A stretch of DNA of 64,000 bases from the NCBI GenBank assembly GCA_016178705.1, contig JACOST010000030.1:62001-126000 (forward strand), in the 5' to 3' direction. Source of the stretch: Deltaproteobacteria bacterium. GTDB lineage: Bacteria; Desulfobacterota; Binatia; HRBIN30; JACQVA1. Below the pieces are notes generated by a model that was given only the letters and a program-made list of their open reading frames with translations, was not told where the DNA came from and did not search any database. Both the position numbers and the translations under genes were made by a program. Position 1 is the stretch's first letter, and each line of letters opens with the position of its first letter. Positions 1 through 9,605 of the stretch are shown in pieces.

Positions 1-1
1 C

Positions 2-415
2 CGAGTGCTGCATCTCGATGCCGGTGCCGCGCGCACACGAGCGCAGACATTGCTGGCTCGCGTGGGACTCGCCGATCGCGCCGACGCGTACCCAGCGGCG
101 TTGTCCGGCGGGCAGCAGCAACGCGTGGCGATCGCCCGCGCATTGGCGATGGAGCCCGACGTGTTGTTGCTCGACGAACCGACGTCGGCGTTGGATCCAC
201 GGCTGGCCGGCGAAGTGCTAACCGTCATCGCTGACCTCGCGGCGGCCGGACAAACCATGGTGTTGGTCACGCACCAGATCGCCTTTGTGCGCCGGATCGC
301 GCATCGCGTGTTGGTGCTGGCCGACGGAATGATCGTCGACAGCGGCGCGCCCGCCGACGTGCTCGACCCGCCCCGCACCGCGGCGACGCGTGAGTTGCTC
401 GGGGTGGGCGTGTAG
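2..415 (+). CDS. ABC transporter ATP-binding protein, polar amino acid type (C-terminal part)
   Basis: The reading frame runs in from the left edge; about 137 C-terminal residues are visible. They carry the ABC signature [15 protein letters not shown], Walker B with the catalytic Glu ([12 protein letters not shown]), and the H-loop His in VLVTHQ. Walker A lies outside the window. The C-terminal pattern ([16 protein letters not shown] then [13 protein letters not shown]) is that of GlnQ/HisP-like subunits, which power uptake of polar amino acids at the inner membrane. The permease and binding protein should lie to the left; they are not visible. The substrate cannot be deduced. Confidence 0.88.
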   Translation, partial: RVLHLDAGAARTRAQTLLARVGLADRADAYPAALSGGQQQRVAIARALAMEPDVLLLDEPTSALDPRLAGEVLTVIADLAAAGQTMVLVTHQIAFVRRIAHRVLVLADGMIVDSGAPADVLDPPRTAATRELLGVGV

Positions 416-434
416 CGAGAAGTTCGAGCAGATC

Positions 435-516
435 GGCGTAGGGGCGACGCATGCGCCGCCCTCCGGATTGCCGGCGTACGATCAGAAGAGGGCGACGCAT
501 GCGTCGCCCCTACGCC
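435..516. repeat. Inverted pair of 29-bp palindromic units (MITE-like)
   Basis: Two 29-bp arms at 435-463 and 488-516 are inverted copies of each other with one mismatch, separated by 24 bp. Each arm is nearly self-complementary around the core GCGACGCATGCGTCGC. The element lies between the ABC ATPase stop and the ilvD promoter, so the hairpins could also limit transcription between them. It looks like a dispersed miniature repeat; no second copy of this family was seen in the window. Confidence 0.7.
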
Positions 517-556
517 TCAGCGCAAGAACCCGTAAGTTCTGACCCATGGCCTTCGA

Positions 557-585
557 TTGGCACCCGCGGCGCGCGCGTGTACACT
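557..585 (+). promoter_or_regulatory. Predicted sigma-70-type promoter of ilvD
   Basis: A -35 box TTGGCA (557-562) and a -10 box TACACT (580-585) are separated by 17 bp. The expected start of transcription, about 7 nt after the -10 box, falls on or next to the A of the ilvD ATG at 593. No Shine-Dalgarno precedes that ATG. Both facts suggest a leaderless transcript. Confidence 0.5.
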
Positions 586-592
586 ACGCTGC

Positions 593-2461
593 ATGAACTT
601 CTATCGCAGCCGCATCACGACCCATGGCCGCAACATGGCCGGTGCGCGCGCGCTGTGGCGCGCCACCGGGATGACCGACGCGGACTTCGACAAGCCGATC
701 ATCGCCATCGCCAATAGCTTCACCCAGTTCGTGCCCGGGCACGTGCATCTGCACGATGTCGGACAACGGGTGAAGAAGGCGATCGATGCCGCCGGTGGCG
801 TCGGCGTCGAGTTCAACACCATCGCTGTCGACGACGGCATCGCGATGGGACACGGTGGCATGCTGTACTCGCTGCCGAGCCGCGACCTGATTGCCGACAG
901 CGTCGAGTACATGGTGCAGGCCCACGTCGCCGACGCGCTGCTGTGTATCTCCAACTGCGATAAGATCACTCCCGGCATGTTGATGGCCGCGATGCGGCTC
1001 AACATCCCTACCATCTTCGTGTCCGGTGGCCCGATGGAAGCTGGTACCTCCGCGGGCACGCACGATGCGCAGGGGAAGCCGCTGCCACAGAAGATTGATC
1101 TGATCGACGCGATGGTCGCGGCGGGCGATGACGCCATTAGCGACGCGGCCCTGCTCGAATTGGAACGCTCGGCGTGTCCGACCTGCGGGTCGTGCTCCGG
1201 TATGTTCACCGCCAACAGCATGAACTGTCTCAACGAGGCACTCGGCCTAGCGTTGCCCGGCAACGGAACGATCGTGGCGACGCACGCCGCGCGCTGGCAG
1301 TTGTTCGCCGACGCGGCGCGGCAGATCGTCGCGCTCGCCAAGCGCTACTACGTCGACAACGATCAGCGTGTGCTGCCGCGCAGCATTGCGACGTTCGAGG
1401 CTTTCGAGAACGCGATGACGCTCGACATCGCGATGGGCGGCTCGACCAACACCGTTCTTCACTTGCTGGCCATCGCGCACGAGGCTGGCGTGAAGTTCAC
1501 GATGGCCGACATCGATCGTCTTTCTCATCGCGTGCCGAACGTTTGCAAAGTCGCGCCGTCGTCCTCGTACCACGTGGAGGATGTCAACCGCGCGGGCGGG
1601 ATCTTTACGATTCTTGGCGCGCTCGATCGGGGAGGCTTGCTCCATCGCGAGGTCGGCACAGTCCACACACCGACGATGGGCGCCGCGATTGATGCAAACG
1701 ATGTCCGGCGGCCGACGACGAACGAGGCCGCGCGCCGGCGCAGTCTGGCGGCACCGGGTGGCGTGCGGACAATCGTCGCGTTCTCGCAAGACAAGTACTA
1801 CTCGGAACTCGATAGCGATGCGCGCGCGGGCTGCATTCGCGAGGTCGAGCATGCATACAGCCAGGACGGCGGCCTCGCGGTGCTGCACGGCAACCTGGCC
1901 GAAGACGGGTGTATCGTGAAGACCGCCGGCGTCGACAAATCGATTTGGAACTTCGAAGGTCCGGCGCGCATCTTCCACTCGCAGGATGATGCCTGCGCCG
2001 CGATCCTGGGCGACAAGATCAAGCCGGGCGACGTGGTGCTGATCCGTTACGAAGGGCCGAAGGGCGGGCCGGGCATGCAGGAAATGCTCTACCCGACCTC
2101 GTACATCAAATCGAAGAACCTGGGTAAAGTCTGCGCATTGATCACCGACGGCCGGTTCAGCGGCGGCACCTCGGGGCTCAGCATCGGGCATGTGTCGCCC
2201 GAAGCCGCCGAGGGCGGCGCGATCGCGTTGGTGGAAGAGGGCGACCGCATCCGCTTCGACATTCCGAACCGACGCGTCGACGTGCTCGTTGATGCCGCCG
2301 AACTCAAACGTCGGCGGCTCGACATGCTGGCGCGTGGCGAGCAAGCGTGGAAGCCGGTCGGCCGCAATCGCCCGGTGTCGCAGGCGCTACAAGCCTACGC
2401 ACTCCTCACCACCAGCGCCTCGCGCGGCGCAGTGAGGGATGTCACCCAGGTGCGGAGTTAG
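593..2461 (+). CDS. ilvD: Dihydroxy-acid dehydratase
   Basis: This cytosolic Fe-S enzyme dehydrates 2,3-dihydroxy acids to 2-keto acids, the step before valine, isoleucine and pantothenate synthesis. The predicted product is 622 residues, close to E. coli IlvD. Iron-sulfur cysteines fall at residues 122 ([10 protein letters not shown]) and 195 ([10 protein letters not shown]), the same numbers as in E. coli. The C-terminal motif [15 protein letters not shown] is present. The ATG at 593 is chosen because homologs begin at this point; an upstream in-frame start at 557 would add 12 residues unlike the family. No other branched-chain genes are adjacent. See the promoter entry for the likely leaderless start. 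Confidence 0.97.
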   Translation: MNFYRSRITTHGRNMAGARALWRATGMTDADFDKPIIAIANSFTQFVPGHVHLHDVGQRVKKAIDAAGGVGVEFNTIAVDDGIAMGHGGMLYSLPSRDLIADSVEYMVQAHVADALLCISNCDKITPGMLMAAMRLNIPTIFVSGGPMEAGTSAGTHDAQGKPLPQKIDLIDAMVAAGDDAISDAALLELERSACPTCGSCSGMFTANSMNCLNEALGLALPGNGTIVATHAARWQLFADAARQIVALAKRYYVDNDQRVLPRSIATFEAFENAMTLDIAMGGSTNTVLHLLAIAHEAGVKFTMADIDRLSHRVPNVCKVAPSSSYHVEDVNRAGGIFTILGALDRGGLLHREVGTVHTPTMGAAIDANDVRRPTTNEAARRRSLAAPGGVRTIVAFSQDKYYSELDSDARAGCIREVEHAYSQDGGLAVLHGNLAEDGCIVKTAGVDKSIWNFEGPARIFHSQDDACAAILGDKIKPGDVVLIRYEGPKGGPGMQEMLYPTSYIKSKNLGKVCALITDGRFSGGTSGLSIGHVSPEAAEGGAIALVEEGDRIRFDIPNRRVDVLVDAAELKRRRLDMLARGEQAWKPVGRNRPVSQALQAYALLTTSASRGAVRDVTQVRS

Positions 2462-2491
2462 GAATCGGGTGCCCGGCGGCGCTCTCTTGCC

Positions 2492-3745
2492 TTACGAGAA
2501 CAACAACCACGCGACGCTGATATACACCGGGGTCAGAATCGCGGTCGCCAACGCCGCGTAGACCAAGAAGCTGGGCATCTCGACCTTGGCGATGCCGGCG
2601 CCCTCGGCGACGGCTTTGACCAGCAGATTGGGTCCGTTACCGATATACGTGTTGGCGCCCATGAACACCGAACCAATACTGACGGCGGCCAACAGCATCG
2701 GCGCATGCAGCGCGAGTGCGCCGAGGTCGGCCGCGTGGCCCGAGTGCGCGGCGGCGAGACTGGCGAACAGGAGGTACGTCGGCGCGTTGTCGAGTACGCT
2801 GGAGAGTGCACCGCTCATGAGAAAGAGACCGATCGGACTGTCGACCGGTAGCCGTGGCGCGATCTGTTCGAGCGTGTGCAACGCCGGCACCATGGTGATG
2901 AAGATGCCGAGGAAGAGGATCGCGACTTCCTTGAGCGGTCCGTAGTGGAAGGTGTTGGCGTCGCGGACATCCTTCGCGGTGAACGCCAGCGACAGCCCGA
3001 TAAGGCCAGCGTAGGCTAGCTCGCGCCACGGGCTGGGTATCCCCACGGCCGAGCAGACGACGATCCCCGCGGCGACCAGCAGGTTGATCTTCCCACTCAC
3101 GCTGATGGCGGTTTCTTGCGCCGCATCGAGCGCGAGATCCTCGGGTGCTTCCCGTGCGTACTGTCGCTGATCCCACAACCAGAACGCCACGAGCAGGAAT
3201 CCGACCGCGAGCAGCCACGCCGGCCACAGCGTGAAGGTGAACGTAAACGGCACGCCATTGAGGTACCCCAAGTACAGCGGCGGATCGCCCAGCGGCGTCA
3301 GCAACCCGCCGGAATTCGACACGATCAAAATGAAGAAGATCACGATGTGCGTCTTGATGCGCCGCTCCTGATTGGCATCGAGCAGGGGTCGGATCAGGAG
3401 CATCGAGGCGCCGGTGGTGCCGATGACACTGGCCGCCACCGCGCCGATGGCGAGGAAGCTGACGTTGACCCACGGCGTCCCGCGCGGGTTACCCGAAATG
3501 TGAATTCCACCGGCGGTCACGTACAATGCCGAGATCAGCGCCATGAACGCGATGTATTCTTCGATCCCGTGCAGCAGCAGCGCGCGTTCGTGCGCACCGG
3601 GCGCGAGCAGGACCACCGGAGCAGAACAGCCGATCACCAACACGATCGGCGCGGCCGGGTGTTCCCAGATGTGCGGCACGATGAGCGGCAAGAGCGCGAT
3701 GCCGAGCAACATGCCAATGAACGGAACGGCGGGGAGAAATTCCAC
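2492..3745 (-). CDS. NhaD/citrate-transporter-like Na+:H+ antiporter
   Basis: A 417-residue integral membrane protein with about 11 hydrophobic segments. It belongs to the ion transporter superfamily that includes NhaD and CitM/ArsB. Typical features are the SNSGGLLTPLGDPPLYLG stretch near residue 150, with the conserved helix break T-P-L-G-D-P-P, and the matching second-half motif VLDNAPTYLLF with MGANTYIGNGPN near residues 313-360. This inverted two-half arrangement is typical of the fold. The likely role is Na+/H+ exchange across the inner membrane, but the exact ion is inferred. It starts with GTG and diverges from the NADH dehydrogenase gene, with about 100 bp between them. Confidence 0.8.
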   Translation of the reverse strand: MEFLPAVPFIGMLLGIALLPLIVPHIWEHPAAPIVLVIGCSAPVVLLAPGAHERALLLHGIEEYIAFMALISALYVTAGGIHISGNPRGTPWVNVSFLAIGAVAASVIGTTGASMLLIRPLLDANQERRIKTHIVIFFILIVSNSGGLLTPLGDPPLYLGYLNGVPFTFTFTLWPAWLLAVGFLLVAFWLWDQRQYAREAPEDLALDAAQETAISVSGKINLLVAAGIVVCSAVGIPSPWRELAYAGLIGLSLAFTAKDVRDANTFHYGPLKEVAILFLGIFITMVPALHTLEQIAPRLPVDSPIGLFLMSGALSSVLDNAPTYLLFASLAAAHSGHAADLGALALHAPMLLAAVSIGSVFMGANTYIGNGPNLLVKAVAEGAGIAKVEMPSFLVYAALATAILTPVYISVAWLLFS

Positions 3746-3849
3746 GGGAGTCTCTTGCCCAGAGAGAGTCGCTGCGTCAAGCCCGCTCCTCGCCGCTGCT
3801 CATCACGGCGCCGCATTGCGTCGCCGCCAAGTCGTGCCATAAGGAGCCG

Positions 3850-5172
3850 ATGGCGACACCGACGGCGCAGCACGTGGTGATCATCGGTGGGGGTTTTGGC
3901 GGCCTCTATGCGGCGCAGGCGCTCAAACGGACGCCCGTGGACATCACGCTGATCGATCGCCGCAACTTTCATCTCTTTCAGCCCCTCCTCTACCAAGTCG
4001 CCACCGGCGCGCTGTCGCCCGGCGACATCGCCTCGCCGTTGCGGGCGGTGTTGAAACGACAGGCGCGCACGCGCGTGCTGCTCGCCGAAGTCGTCGACAT
4101 TGATGTCGCCAATCGCTGCGTGCAGTTGCGCGATGAGGATGAGATGGTCCGCTACGATACGTTGATCGTCGCGGCCGGGGCCAGTCACCACTACTTTGGC
4201 AACGAGCAGTGGGCCGCGCACGCGCCGGGATTGAAGACCATCGAGGACGCGATCGGCATCCGTCACCGCATCTTGCTGGCCTTCGAAGCCGCCGAGCGCG
4301 AACCCGATCTGGCGCAGCGGCGTGCGTGGCTGACCTTCGCGATAATCGGCGCCGGGCCGACCGGTGTCGAGCTGGCGGGTGCGCTGGCCGAAATTGCCCG
4401 CCATACACTCAAGCGCGATTTCCGCACGATCAATCCCGCCGACGCGCAGATCATGCTGATCGAGCACGTCGAGCGGGTGCTTCCGCCGTACCCGCCGGTG
4501 CTGTCAGCGAAGGCCGCCGCGGTGCTGGAGCGCATTGGCGTGCAGGTGCGCACGCGCACGCGGGTCACGGCGATTGACGCCGATGGAATCGAGGTCGAGA
4601 GCGAGAGTCGCCGTGAACGCATCGCGACGCGCACCGTGCTGTGGGCCGCCGGCGTGCAAGCGTCGCCGCTCGGTCGTCTGTTGGCGGACCGCGCCGCAGC
4701 GCAGCTCGATCGGGTCGGGCGCGTGATCGTGCAGCCGGACTGCACCGTTGCCAATCATCCGGAGATCTTCGTGATCGGGGATCTCGCTCACCATGCGCTC
4801 GGCGGCGATCCGCCGCTGCCGGGTGTGGCGCCGGTGGCGATGCAGCAGGGGCGATACGTCGCCAACCTCATCGCCGCTCGATTGCGAGGCGACACGTTCT
4901 CGGCGTTCCGGTACGCCGACCGCGGCAGCATGGCGGTGATCGGACGTGCCGCGGCGGTCGCCAGCATCGCCGGCCTGCAATTCAACGGTGCGCTGGCCTG
5001 GTTCACGTGGCTGTTCGTTCACCTGATGTATCTGGTCGAGTTCGACAACCGACTGCTGGTGCTAGTGCAATGGGCGTGGAACTATCTCACCTGGAACCGC
5101 GGCGCGCGGCTGATCACCGGCGAGGGTCCAGCGCCGAGGGAAGTGTTACCACCGCCGAAGCCCCACGAGTAA
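3850..5172 (+). CDS. ndh: Type II NADH dehydrogenase (NDH-2)
   Basis: This single-subunit flavoprotein would oxidise NADH and pass electrons to quinone without pumping protons. The 440-residue protein has an N-terminal FAD site (VIIGGGFGGLYAAQAL), a second dinucleotide site for NADH near residue 165 (IIGAGPTGVELAG), and the C-terminal FAD contact VFVIGDLAHH. The last 60 residues contain an amphipathic, aromatic-rich region (WFTWLFVHLMYLVEF) of the kind that anchors NDH-2 at the membrane surface. AAGGAG sits 5 bp before the ATG. It is divergent from the NhaD-like gene. A related NAD(P)/FAD oxidoreductase using another acceptor is possible. Confidence 0.88.
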   Translation: MATPTAQHVVIIGGGFGGLYAAQALKRTPVDITLIDRRNFHLFQPLLYQVATGALSPGDIASPLRAVLKRQARTRVLLAEVVDIDVANRCVQLRDEDEMVRYDTLIVAAGASHHYFGNEQWAAHAPGLKTIEDAIGIRHRILLAFEAAEREPDLAQRRAWLTFAIIGAGPTGVELAGALAEIARHTLKRDFRTINPADAQIMLIEHVERVLPPYPPVLSAKAAAVLERIGVQVRTRTRVTAIDADGIEVESESRRERIATRTVLWAAGVQASPLGRLLADRAAAQLDRVGRVIVQPDCTVANHPEIFVIGDLAHHALGGDPPLPGVAPVAMQQGRYVANLIAARLRGDTFSAFRYADRGSMAVIGRAAAVASIAGLQFNGALAWFTWLFVHLMYLVEFDNRLLVLVQWAWNYLTWNRGARLITGEGPAPREVLPPPKPHE

Positions 5173-5280
5173 AGCCATAGTGGCTTCGAGTCATCCAGCC
5201 TGAAATAGCCAACCGCATCGACAATACGCGACCTCTCCGTTTCCGCCAAGTTGGGTGTAAGATAGCGCAGCTTCAGCGCG

Positions 5281-7083
5281 GTGCCGATCATGCGACTTGC
5301 GACAAAGAGTACGGTCATCCTAATCACGGCGTATTTCCTGATGCTCGCCGCGCTCGCCCTATGGATGGAATACCAGTTGCGGGCGGTTGCGAGCGCGCTC
5401 ATGGAAGGCACCGCTCGTTTAGTTGGCAGCGAGATCGCGGTCGCGATGTCGGAGTCGGCGCGGGCGCAGCTGCTTCAGGGCGATCCTGCGAGTCGTTGGC
5501 GGCTGACGCAACTCATTGCGGATCTCAGTCAACGATCCGATGTAGTGGCGGCGATCACCGTGGCCGACGAGAACGGCCTGGTCGTGGTGAGCGATGACCT
5601 GGAGATCGGGCAGCAGCTGGCGCTCCCCGATTTCATCTTTCACGGGAACGCGGGGGCGCAGTTCATCAGCTCGGACGCCCCGTTGGGCGGGGGACAGTAC
5701 CACCTGTTCGTGCCGCTGCTGCGCGAGGATCACATCGTCGGTTACCTGCGTCTGTCGCTGAACAGCGTCCGCATGGCTGGTCTGTATCGCCGAGTCCGAC
5801 ACCAGATCGTAGTGGCGGCATTCGCGGGTTTAGTCTGCATTGGGGCGCTGGGCATGGTGGTTCACGCTCAGCTCTCGCGGCGCGGCGCCGCGTTGGCGCG
5901 AACCGTGGAGGCCACCGTGCGCGGGGAGGCGGTACCCGAAGCCACTCGCGGCGACGAGTTCTCGAAAGTGATCGAGGCCGCGGGCAAGCTGGGGCGGGAG
6001 ATGAGCGCAACCCGCGAGCGCAGCTCGCAAGCGCAGCGTCGAATCAACGTACTCGCCGACTTTATGGACGTTGGCGTGCTGCTGCTCGGGCCTGACACCG
6101 CCTTGGAGTTCGCCAACACGGTGGCGCGCCGCCTCTTGAGCGGGACGGCGAACGGTGATCTCGAGCCCCGCTGGGGAGACCTCAAGCCCGTGCTCGAAGA
6201 GGCGCTGGCCAAATGGCGCGCCGGGGCGATGCCGACCCACCCCGTCGATCTCGACGTCCCCACGACTGGCGGTTTGAAGCGCCTGCGTTTTGAGCTGCAT
6301 CGTGCCGGCGAAGACGATCGGGAGGAGTACCTGGTCTTGGTGAAGGATTGCGATCTGCTGGAGGCCTTTGAAACGGACCTGCGGTTGGCGACGCAGATGC
6401 GTGGGCTGGCGCGAATTTACGGAGCACTCGCCCACGAGCTGAAGGCGCCCCTGGGGGCGATGGCGCTCAACATCGAACTGCTCAACGACGCGCTCAAACT
6501 CGACGACGGAACCGAACGCGATCTTGCCGAACGGCGCCGGCGTTATGCGACGGTGCTGCAAAGCGAACTGGCCCGCTTGAATCGCTCGCTCATTGCCGTG
6601 CTGGATCAGACAACCTCGCTCGGCGAGGCCCAGGAGCGATTTGATTTGCGCGATTTGATTCGGGATGTCGAAGCGCTCTTGACACCGCAAGCGAAGCATC
6701 AACGAATTACACTCGCAGTCGAGCTGCCCGATACCGAGTTCGCTCTCACCGGTCACCGTGACCGCTTGAAGCAAGCGCTGCTCAACATCGCGACGAACGC
6801 TTTTGAGGCGATGCCGGAAGGCGGCCGGCTAGAAATGACTCTGGCTGCACAGAACGGCCGGGCCACCATCGCGGTGCGCGACACCGGGCCGGGCATCCAG
6901 CCGGAGGTTTTGGCGACCATGTACACCATGTACGTCACTACCAAGAGAGGGGGAACCGGGATCGGGCTCTATGTCGCGCGCTCGGTGGTAGAGGCGCACG
7001 GCGGCGAGATTCGCGTCGATAGTCAGCTCAGTCAGGGGACGTGCTTCTCCATTTGCCTACCGCTCTCAGCGGTGGAGGTGTAG
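5281..7083 (+). CDS. Membrane sensor histidine kinase
   Basis: A 600-residue inner-membrane sensor. A first transmembrane helix lies at residues 10-28, a periplasmic sensing region of about 140 residues follows, and a second helix lies near residues 177-197. HAMP-like and PAS-like segments come next. The phosphoacceptor is probably His 385 in AHELKAPL. The ATPase domain has the N-box NIATNAFEAM and the DTGPGI and GTGIGL glycine motifs. The periplasmic domain matches no family I can name. It is followed 7 bp later by a sigma-54-type response regulator, almost certainly its partner. The start is GTG; an ATG three codons downstream (5290) is an alternative. Confidence 0.92.
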   Translation: MPIMRLATKSTVILITAYFLMLAALALWMEYQLRAVASALMEGTARLVGSEIAVAMSESARAQLLQGDPASRWRLTQLIADLSQRSDVVAAITVADENGLVVVSDDLEIGQQLALPDFIFHGNAGAQFISSDAPLGGGQYHLFVPLLREDHIVGYLRLSLNSVRMAGLYRRVRHQIVVAAFAGLVCIGALGMVVHAQLSRRGAALARTVEATVRGEAVPEATRGDEFSKVIEAAGKLGREMSATRERSSQAQRRINVLADFMDVGVLLLGPDTALEFANTVARRLLSGTANGDLEPRWGDLKPVLEEALAKWRAGAMPTHPVDLDVPTTGGLKRLRFELHRAGEDDREEYLVLVKDCDLLEAFETDLRLATQMRGLARIYGALAHELKAPLGAMALNIELLNDALKLDDGTERDLAERRRRYATVLQSELARLNRSLIAVLDQTTSLGEAQERFDLRDLIRDVEALLTPQAKHQRITLAVELPDTEFALTGHRDRLKQALLNIATNAFEAMPEGGRLEMTLAAQNGRATIAVRDTGPGIQPEVLATMYTMYVTTKRGGTGIGLYVARSVVEAHGGEIRVDSQLSQGTCFSICLPLSAVEV

Positions 7084-7090
7084 GACGATC

Positions 7091-8431
7091 ATGCCACACG
7101 CCCTCGTAGTCGACGACGACGCAAATTTCCTGCTCCCGCTTGCCGAACTGGTGGAGCGAGAGGGGTTCACCACGAGCGTCGCCAGCTCGCTCAAGGATGC
7201 GCGGGCGCTGTTGCGTACCAAGCCGCCCGATCTGGTGCTGCTGGATCTGTTTCTGCCCGACGGCAGCGGCATCGACCTGCTGCAAGAAATCGATCCGAGC
7301 AGTACCACCGAAGTGATCCTCACGACCGCGCACGCCAGTGTCGACACCGCGGTCGAGGCGCTGCGCAAGGGCGCCTCCGACTACCTTACCAAACCGCTCG
7401 ACATGGCGCGCCTGCGAACCGTGCTCGGCGGCGTGCTGCGCGCTCACGCGCTGCGCGAAGAAGTGGGCACCTTGCGTGCCGAGCTCCGCAAGCTTGGCCA
7501 TTTTGGCTCGCTGGTCGGCGCATCGCTGCCGATGCAGAAAGTCTACGATCTCATCAGTCGCGTCGCGCCGACTGATGCTACCGTACTGGTGACCGGCGAG
7601 AGCGGCACCGGCAAGGAGTTGGTCGCCGAGACCCTGCACGCGCTCAGCCGGCGGCGCAAGGGACTCTTCTTGCCGGTCAATTGTGGCGCCATCTCACCGA
7701 CGTTGATCGAGAGCGAGCTCTTCGGCCACGAGCGGGGCAGCTTCACCGGCGCCGACCGGACCCACAAAGGATACTTCGAACGCGCCGCCGGCGGCACAGT
7801 GTTCCTCGACGAGATCACCGAGATGCCGATCGAGCTGCAGGTGAAGCTGTTGCGCGTGCTCGAATCCGGCGCGGTGATGCGACTGGGTGGCGAACGGCCG
7901 CTGCCCGTCGATGTCCGAGTGGTTGCCGCCACCAATCGCGTCGCTGAGGATGCAGTGGCGCAAGGGAAGCTCCGCGAAGATCTCCTCTACCGTCTCAAGG
8001 TGTTTCCGCTGCAACTACCGCCGCTGCGGGAGCGAGGCGATGACGTCGAGCTACTCGCGGAGAATTTTCTCGCCTTGCTGAATAAGGCGGAGGGGACAAC
8101 CAAAAAGTTCACGCGCGATGCGATGCAGCAGCTCCGTGCACACAGCTGGCCCGGTAACGTGCGCGAGCTGAAGAACTCGGTCCATCATATCTTCATCTTG
8201 GCCGACACGGACATTGGCGTAGACAGCCTGCCGCCGAACCTCAGCGGGGCGACTGAGCCGACCGCAGCGAGCCTGCACATCAAGGTTGGCCTGCCGTTGG
8301 CCGAGGTTGACCGGCGGCTCATCCTGGCGACACTGAACGAGTGTCAGGGTGACAAGCGGCGGGCCGCCGAGATGCTGGGCATCAGCTTGAAGACGCTCTA
8401 CAATCGACTCAATCTCTATCGGGCGCCGTAG
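7091..8431 (+). CDS. Sigma-54-dependent response regulator (NtrC family)
   Basis: A 446-residue cytoplasmic activator. The receiver domain (1-115) has acidic residues V-D-D-D, the phosphoacceptor Asp 52 in LLDLFLPDG, and Lys in LTKPLD. The AAA+ domain has Walker A GESGTGKE, a sigma-54 contact loop written GSFTGA instead of the usual GAFTGA, and Walker B GTVFLDEI. A Fis-type helix-turn-helix ends the protein (RRAAEMLGISLKTLYNRL). The ribosome-binding site overlaps the end of the kinase gene, so the two are cotranscribed. Targets are unknown; no clear -12/-24 promoter was seen nearby. G-S-F-T-G-A occurs in some functional activators. Confidence 0.95.
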   Translation: MPHALVVDDDANFLLPLAELVEREGFTTSVASSLKDARALLRTKPPDLVLLDLFLPDGSGIDLLQEIDPSSTTEVILTTAHASVDTAVEALRKGASDYLTKPLDMARLRTVLGGVLRAHALREEVGTLRAELRKLGHFGSLVGASLPMQKVYDLISRVAPTDATVLVTGESGTGKELVAETLHALSRRRKGLFLPVNCGAISPTLIESELFGHERGSFTGADRTHKGYFERAAGGTVFLDEITEMPIELQVKLLRVLESGAVMRLGGERPLPVDVRVVAATNRVAEDAVAQGKLREDLLYRLKVFPLQLPPLRERGDDVELLAENFLALLNKAEGTTKKFTRDAMQQLRAHSWPGNVRELKNSVHHIFILADTDIGVDSLPPNLSGATEPTAASLHIKVGLPLAEVDRRLILATLNECQGDKRRAAEMLGISLKTLYNRLNLYRAP

Positions 8432-8474
8432 GGACGCCTGCTGGTTCAGGCGCCCGATGATGGTGGAAATCCGA

Positions 8475-8502
8475 CGGCGCCGGACGGTCGAGACCGGCGC
8501 CG
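8475..8502. terminator. GC-rich hairpin between convergent genes
   Basis: A perfect 8-9 bp stem (GGCGCCGG pairing with CCGGCGCC) surrounds a 10-nt loop, between the response regulator stop and the superoxide dismutase stop. There is no T tract on either strand, so it is at best a weak or Rho-assisted bidirectional terminator. Confidence 0.3.
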
Positions 8503-8566
8503 CCGGAACCGCGCCGATGTACCCGCACTCATTGTACACCTCCACGCGATGGGTTGGTGCCTCGCA

Positions 8567-9295
8567 TCAACAAGCGTGTCGGACGCCGGCGCGAACGACG
8601 TCGCGATCAGCGGAATCCGAACTCTCCGCTGCCGCAGCTGTCTGCGCGGTGTGATGGTTCCTTTGTCGTGCACCGGCCGGCCGGGTTAGTGGTCGAGAGG
8701 AAGAGGCGGCCGCGAAGTGCTCCGAAACCCGACGCCAGTTTACGGTATTCCACCAGTTGTGAACGTACTCGGCTCGACGATGCTCGTACTTGAGATAGTA
8801 AGCATGCTCCCATGCGTCGAGTGCCAGCACGGCCGCCGACTCCCAGTCTCTCGCCAGCAGATGGTCCTCGGCAGTCAGAATCGCGAGTCGTCGATTCGCT
8901 AGTTGCCAGACCAGCACAACCCAGCCGCCCGGCTCCAGGTTCATCGCGGCGGCCGAGAACTGCCATTTGAACGCGGCAAACGAACCAAAGTCCTCGCTGA
9001 GTTGGTCCGCCAGCTCATCGGATGGCTGGCCACTCTGATCTGGCCCCATAATGCTCCAATAGAGGCGGTGCAGTTGATGCGCCGACGTGAGCATCGCCGC
9101 GCGCTCGCAGAGTAGCTGTACGAGTAACAGGTCGCCGTTGTCGCGCGCCGCTTCCAGACGGCTTTCGGTGTCGTTGAGTGTATTGACCAGTTGTGCGTGA
9201 TGCTGGCCGTGGTGGATGCGCATCGTCTGTTCGTCGATCCACGGCTCCAGTGCACCGTAGCCATACGAGAGCGGTGGCAATGTGTGTCGCGTCAT
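8567..9295 (-). CDS. Fe/Mn superoxide dismutase with a long C-terminal tail
   Basis: This enzyme converts superoxide to hydrogen peroxide and oxygen. Metal ligands are all recognisable: His in MRIHHGQHH, His in HQLHRLYW, and Asp and His in LDAWEHAYYLKYEHR. The start ATG at 9295 places the conserved N-terminus (LPPLSYGYGALEP) correctly; longer upstream frames are not supported. The product is 242 residues. After the usual end of the fold there are about 45 extra Ala/Ser/Arg-rich residues of unknown role. The position that is often Gln in Mn enzymes reads T-A-E-D here, so metal preference is unclear. A small gene 37 bp upstream is probably cotranscribed. Confidence 0.9.
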   Translation of the reverse strand: MTRHTLPPLSYGYGALEPWIDEQTMRIHHGQHHAQLVNTLNDTESRLEAARDNGDLLLVQLLCERAAMLTSAHQLHRLYWSIMGPDQSGQPSDELADQLSEDFGSFAAFKWQFSAAAMNLEPGGWVVLVWQLANRRLAILTAEDHLLARDWESAAVLALDAWEHAYYLKYEHRRAEYVHNWWNTVNWRRVSEHFAAASSSRPLTRPAGARQRNHHTAQTAAAAESSDSADRDVVRAGVRHAC

Positions 9296-9332
9296 GTGCT
9301 TGACCAAGGTGCCGCGTCGGGGCCGCCGAACC

Positions 9333-9575
9333 TCAATGCGGCCGTACCGTAACCTCGACGACGGTCCCATCGTTCGCCAACCGTGACAGCCAGCGAGCCG
9401 CCGAGGCTTGGAAGACCTCTTGGTCCTCCGGATCAATCTTGAACTGTAGACGGACCGCGCCGGCCTCGCGCACTGTGTGCCGGACGTGCTGTTGCAGCGT
9501 CTGGACGTTGTAGCCGCTGACCTCGCCGAAAAAATGGAACGCGTCGCTGTCGGTGCGAATCACTGCATGCAACAT
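9333..9575 (-). CDS. Small protein of unknown function
   Basis: I do not recognise this 80-residue protein. It starts MLHAVIRTDSDAFHFFGEV and ends in a beta-strand-like VVEVTVRP. The pattern of short strands and two helices suggests a small alpha/beta fold, with no signal peptide, membrane segment or cysteines. A good Shine-Dalgarno (AGAGGAG) lies just before the ATG at 9575, which supports this start over one 26 codons upstream. It lies 37 bp upstream of superoxide dismutase on the same strand, so a role in oxidative stress or metal handling is possible but only inferred. A long hairpin precedes it. Confidence 0.7.
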   Translation of the reverse strand: MLHAVIRTDSDAFHFFGEVSGYNVQTLQQHVRHTVREAGAVRLQFKIDPEDQEVFQASAARWLSRLANDGTVVEVTVRPH

Positions 9576-9605
9576 GAGGTCGTTCTCCTCTTTGTTCCAG
9601 CCCGA

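Noticed and set aside
1247-2344. Long open frame on the minus strand inside ilvD
   Set aside because: It is an antisense shadow of a GC-rich gene; its product is Arg/His/Ala-rich and resembles no family.
3116-3880. Plus-strand frame opposite the NhaD-like gene
   Set aside because: Highly Arg-rich shadow with no ribosome-binding site or recognisable domain.
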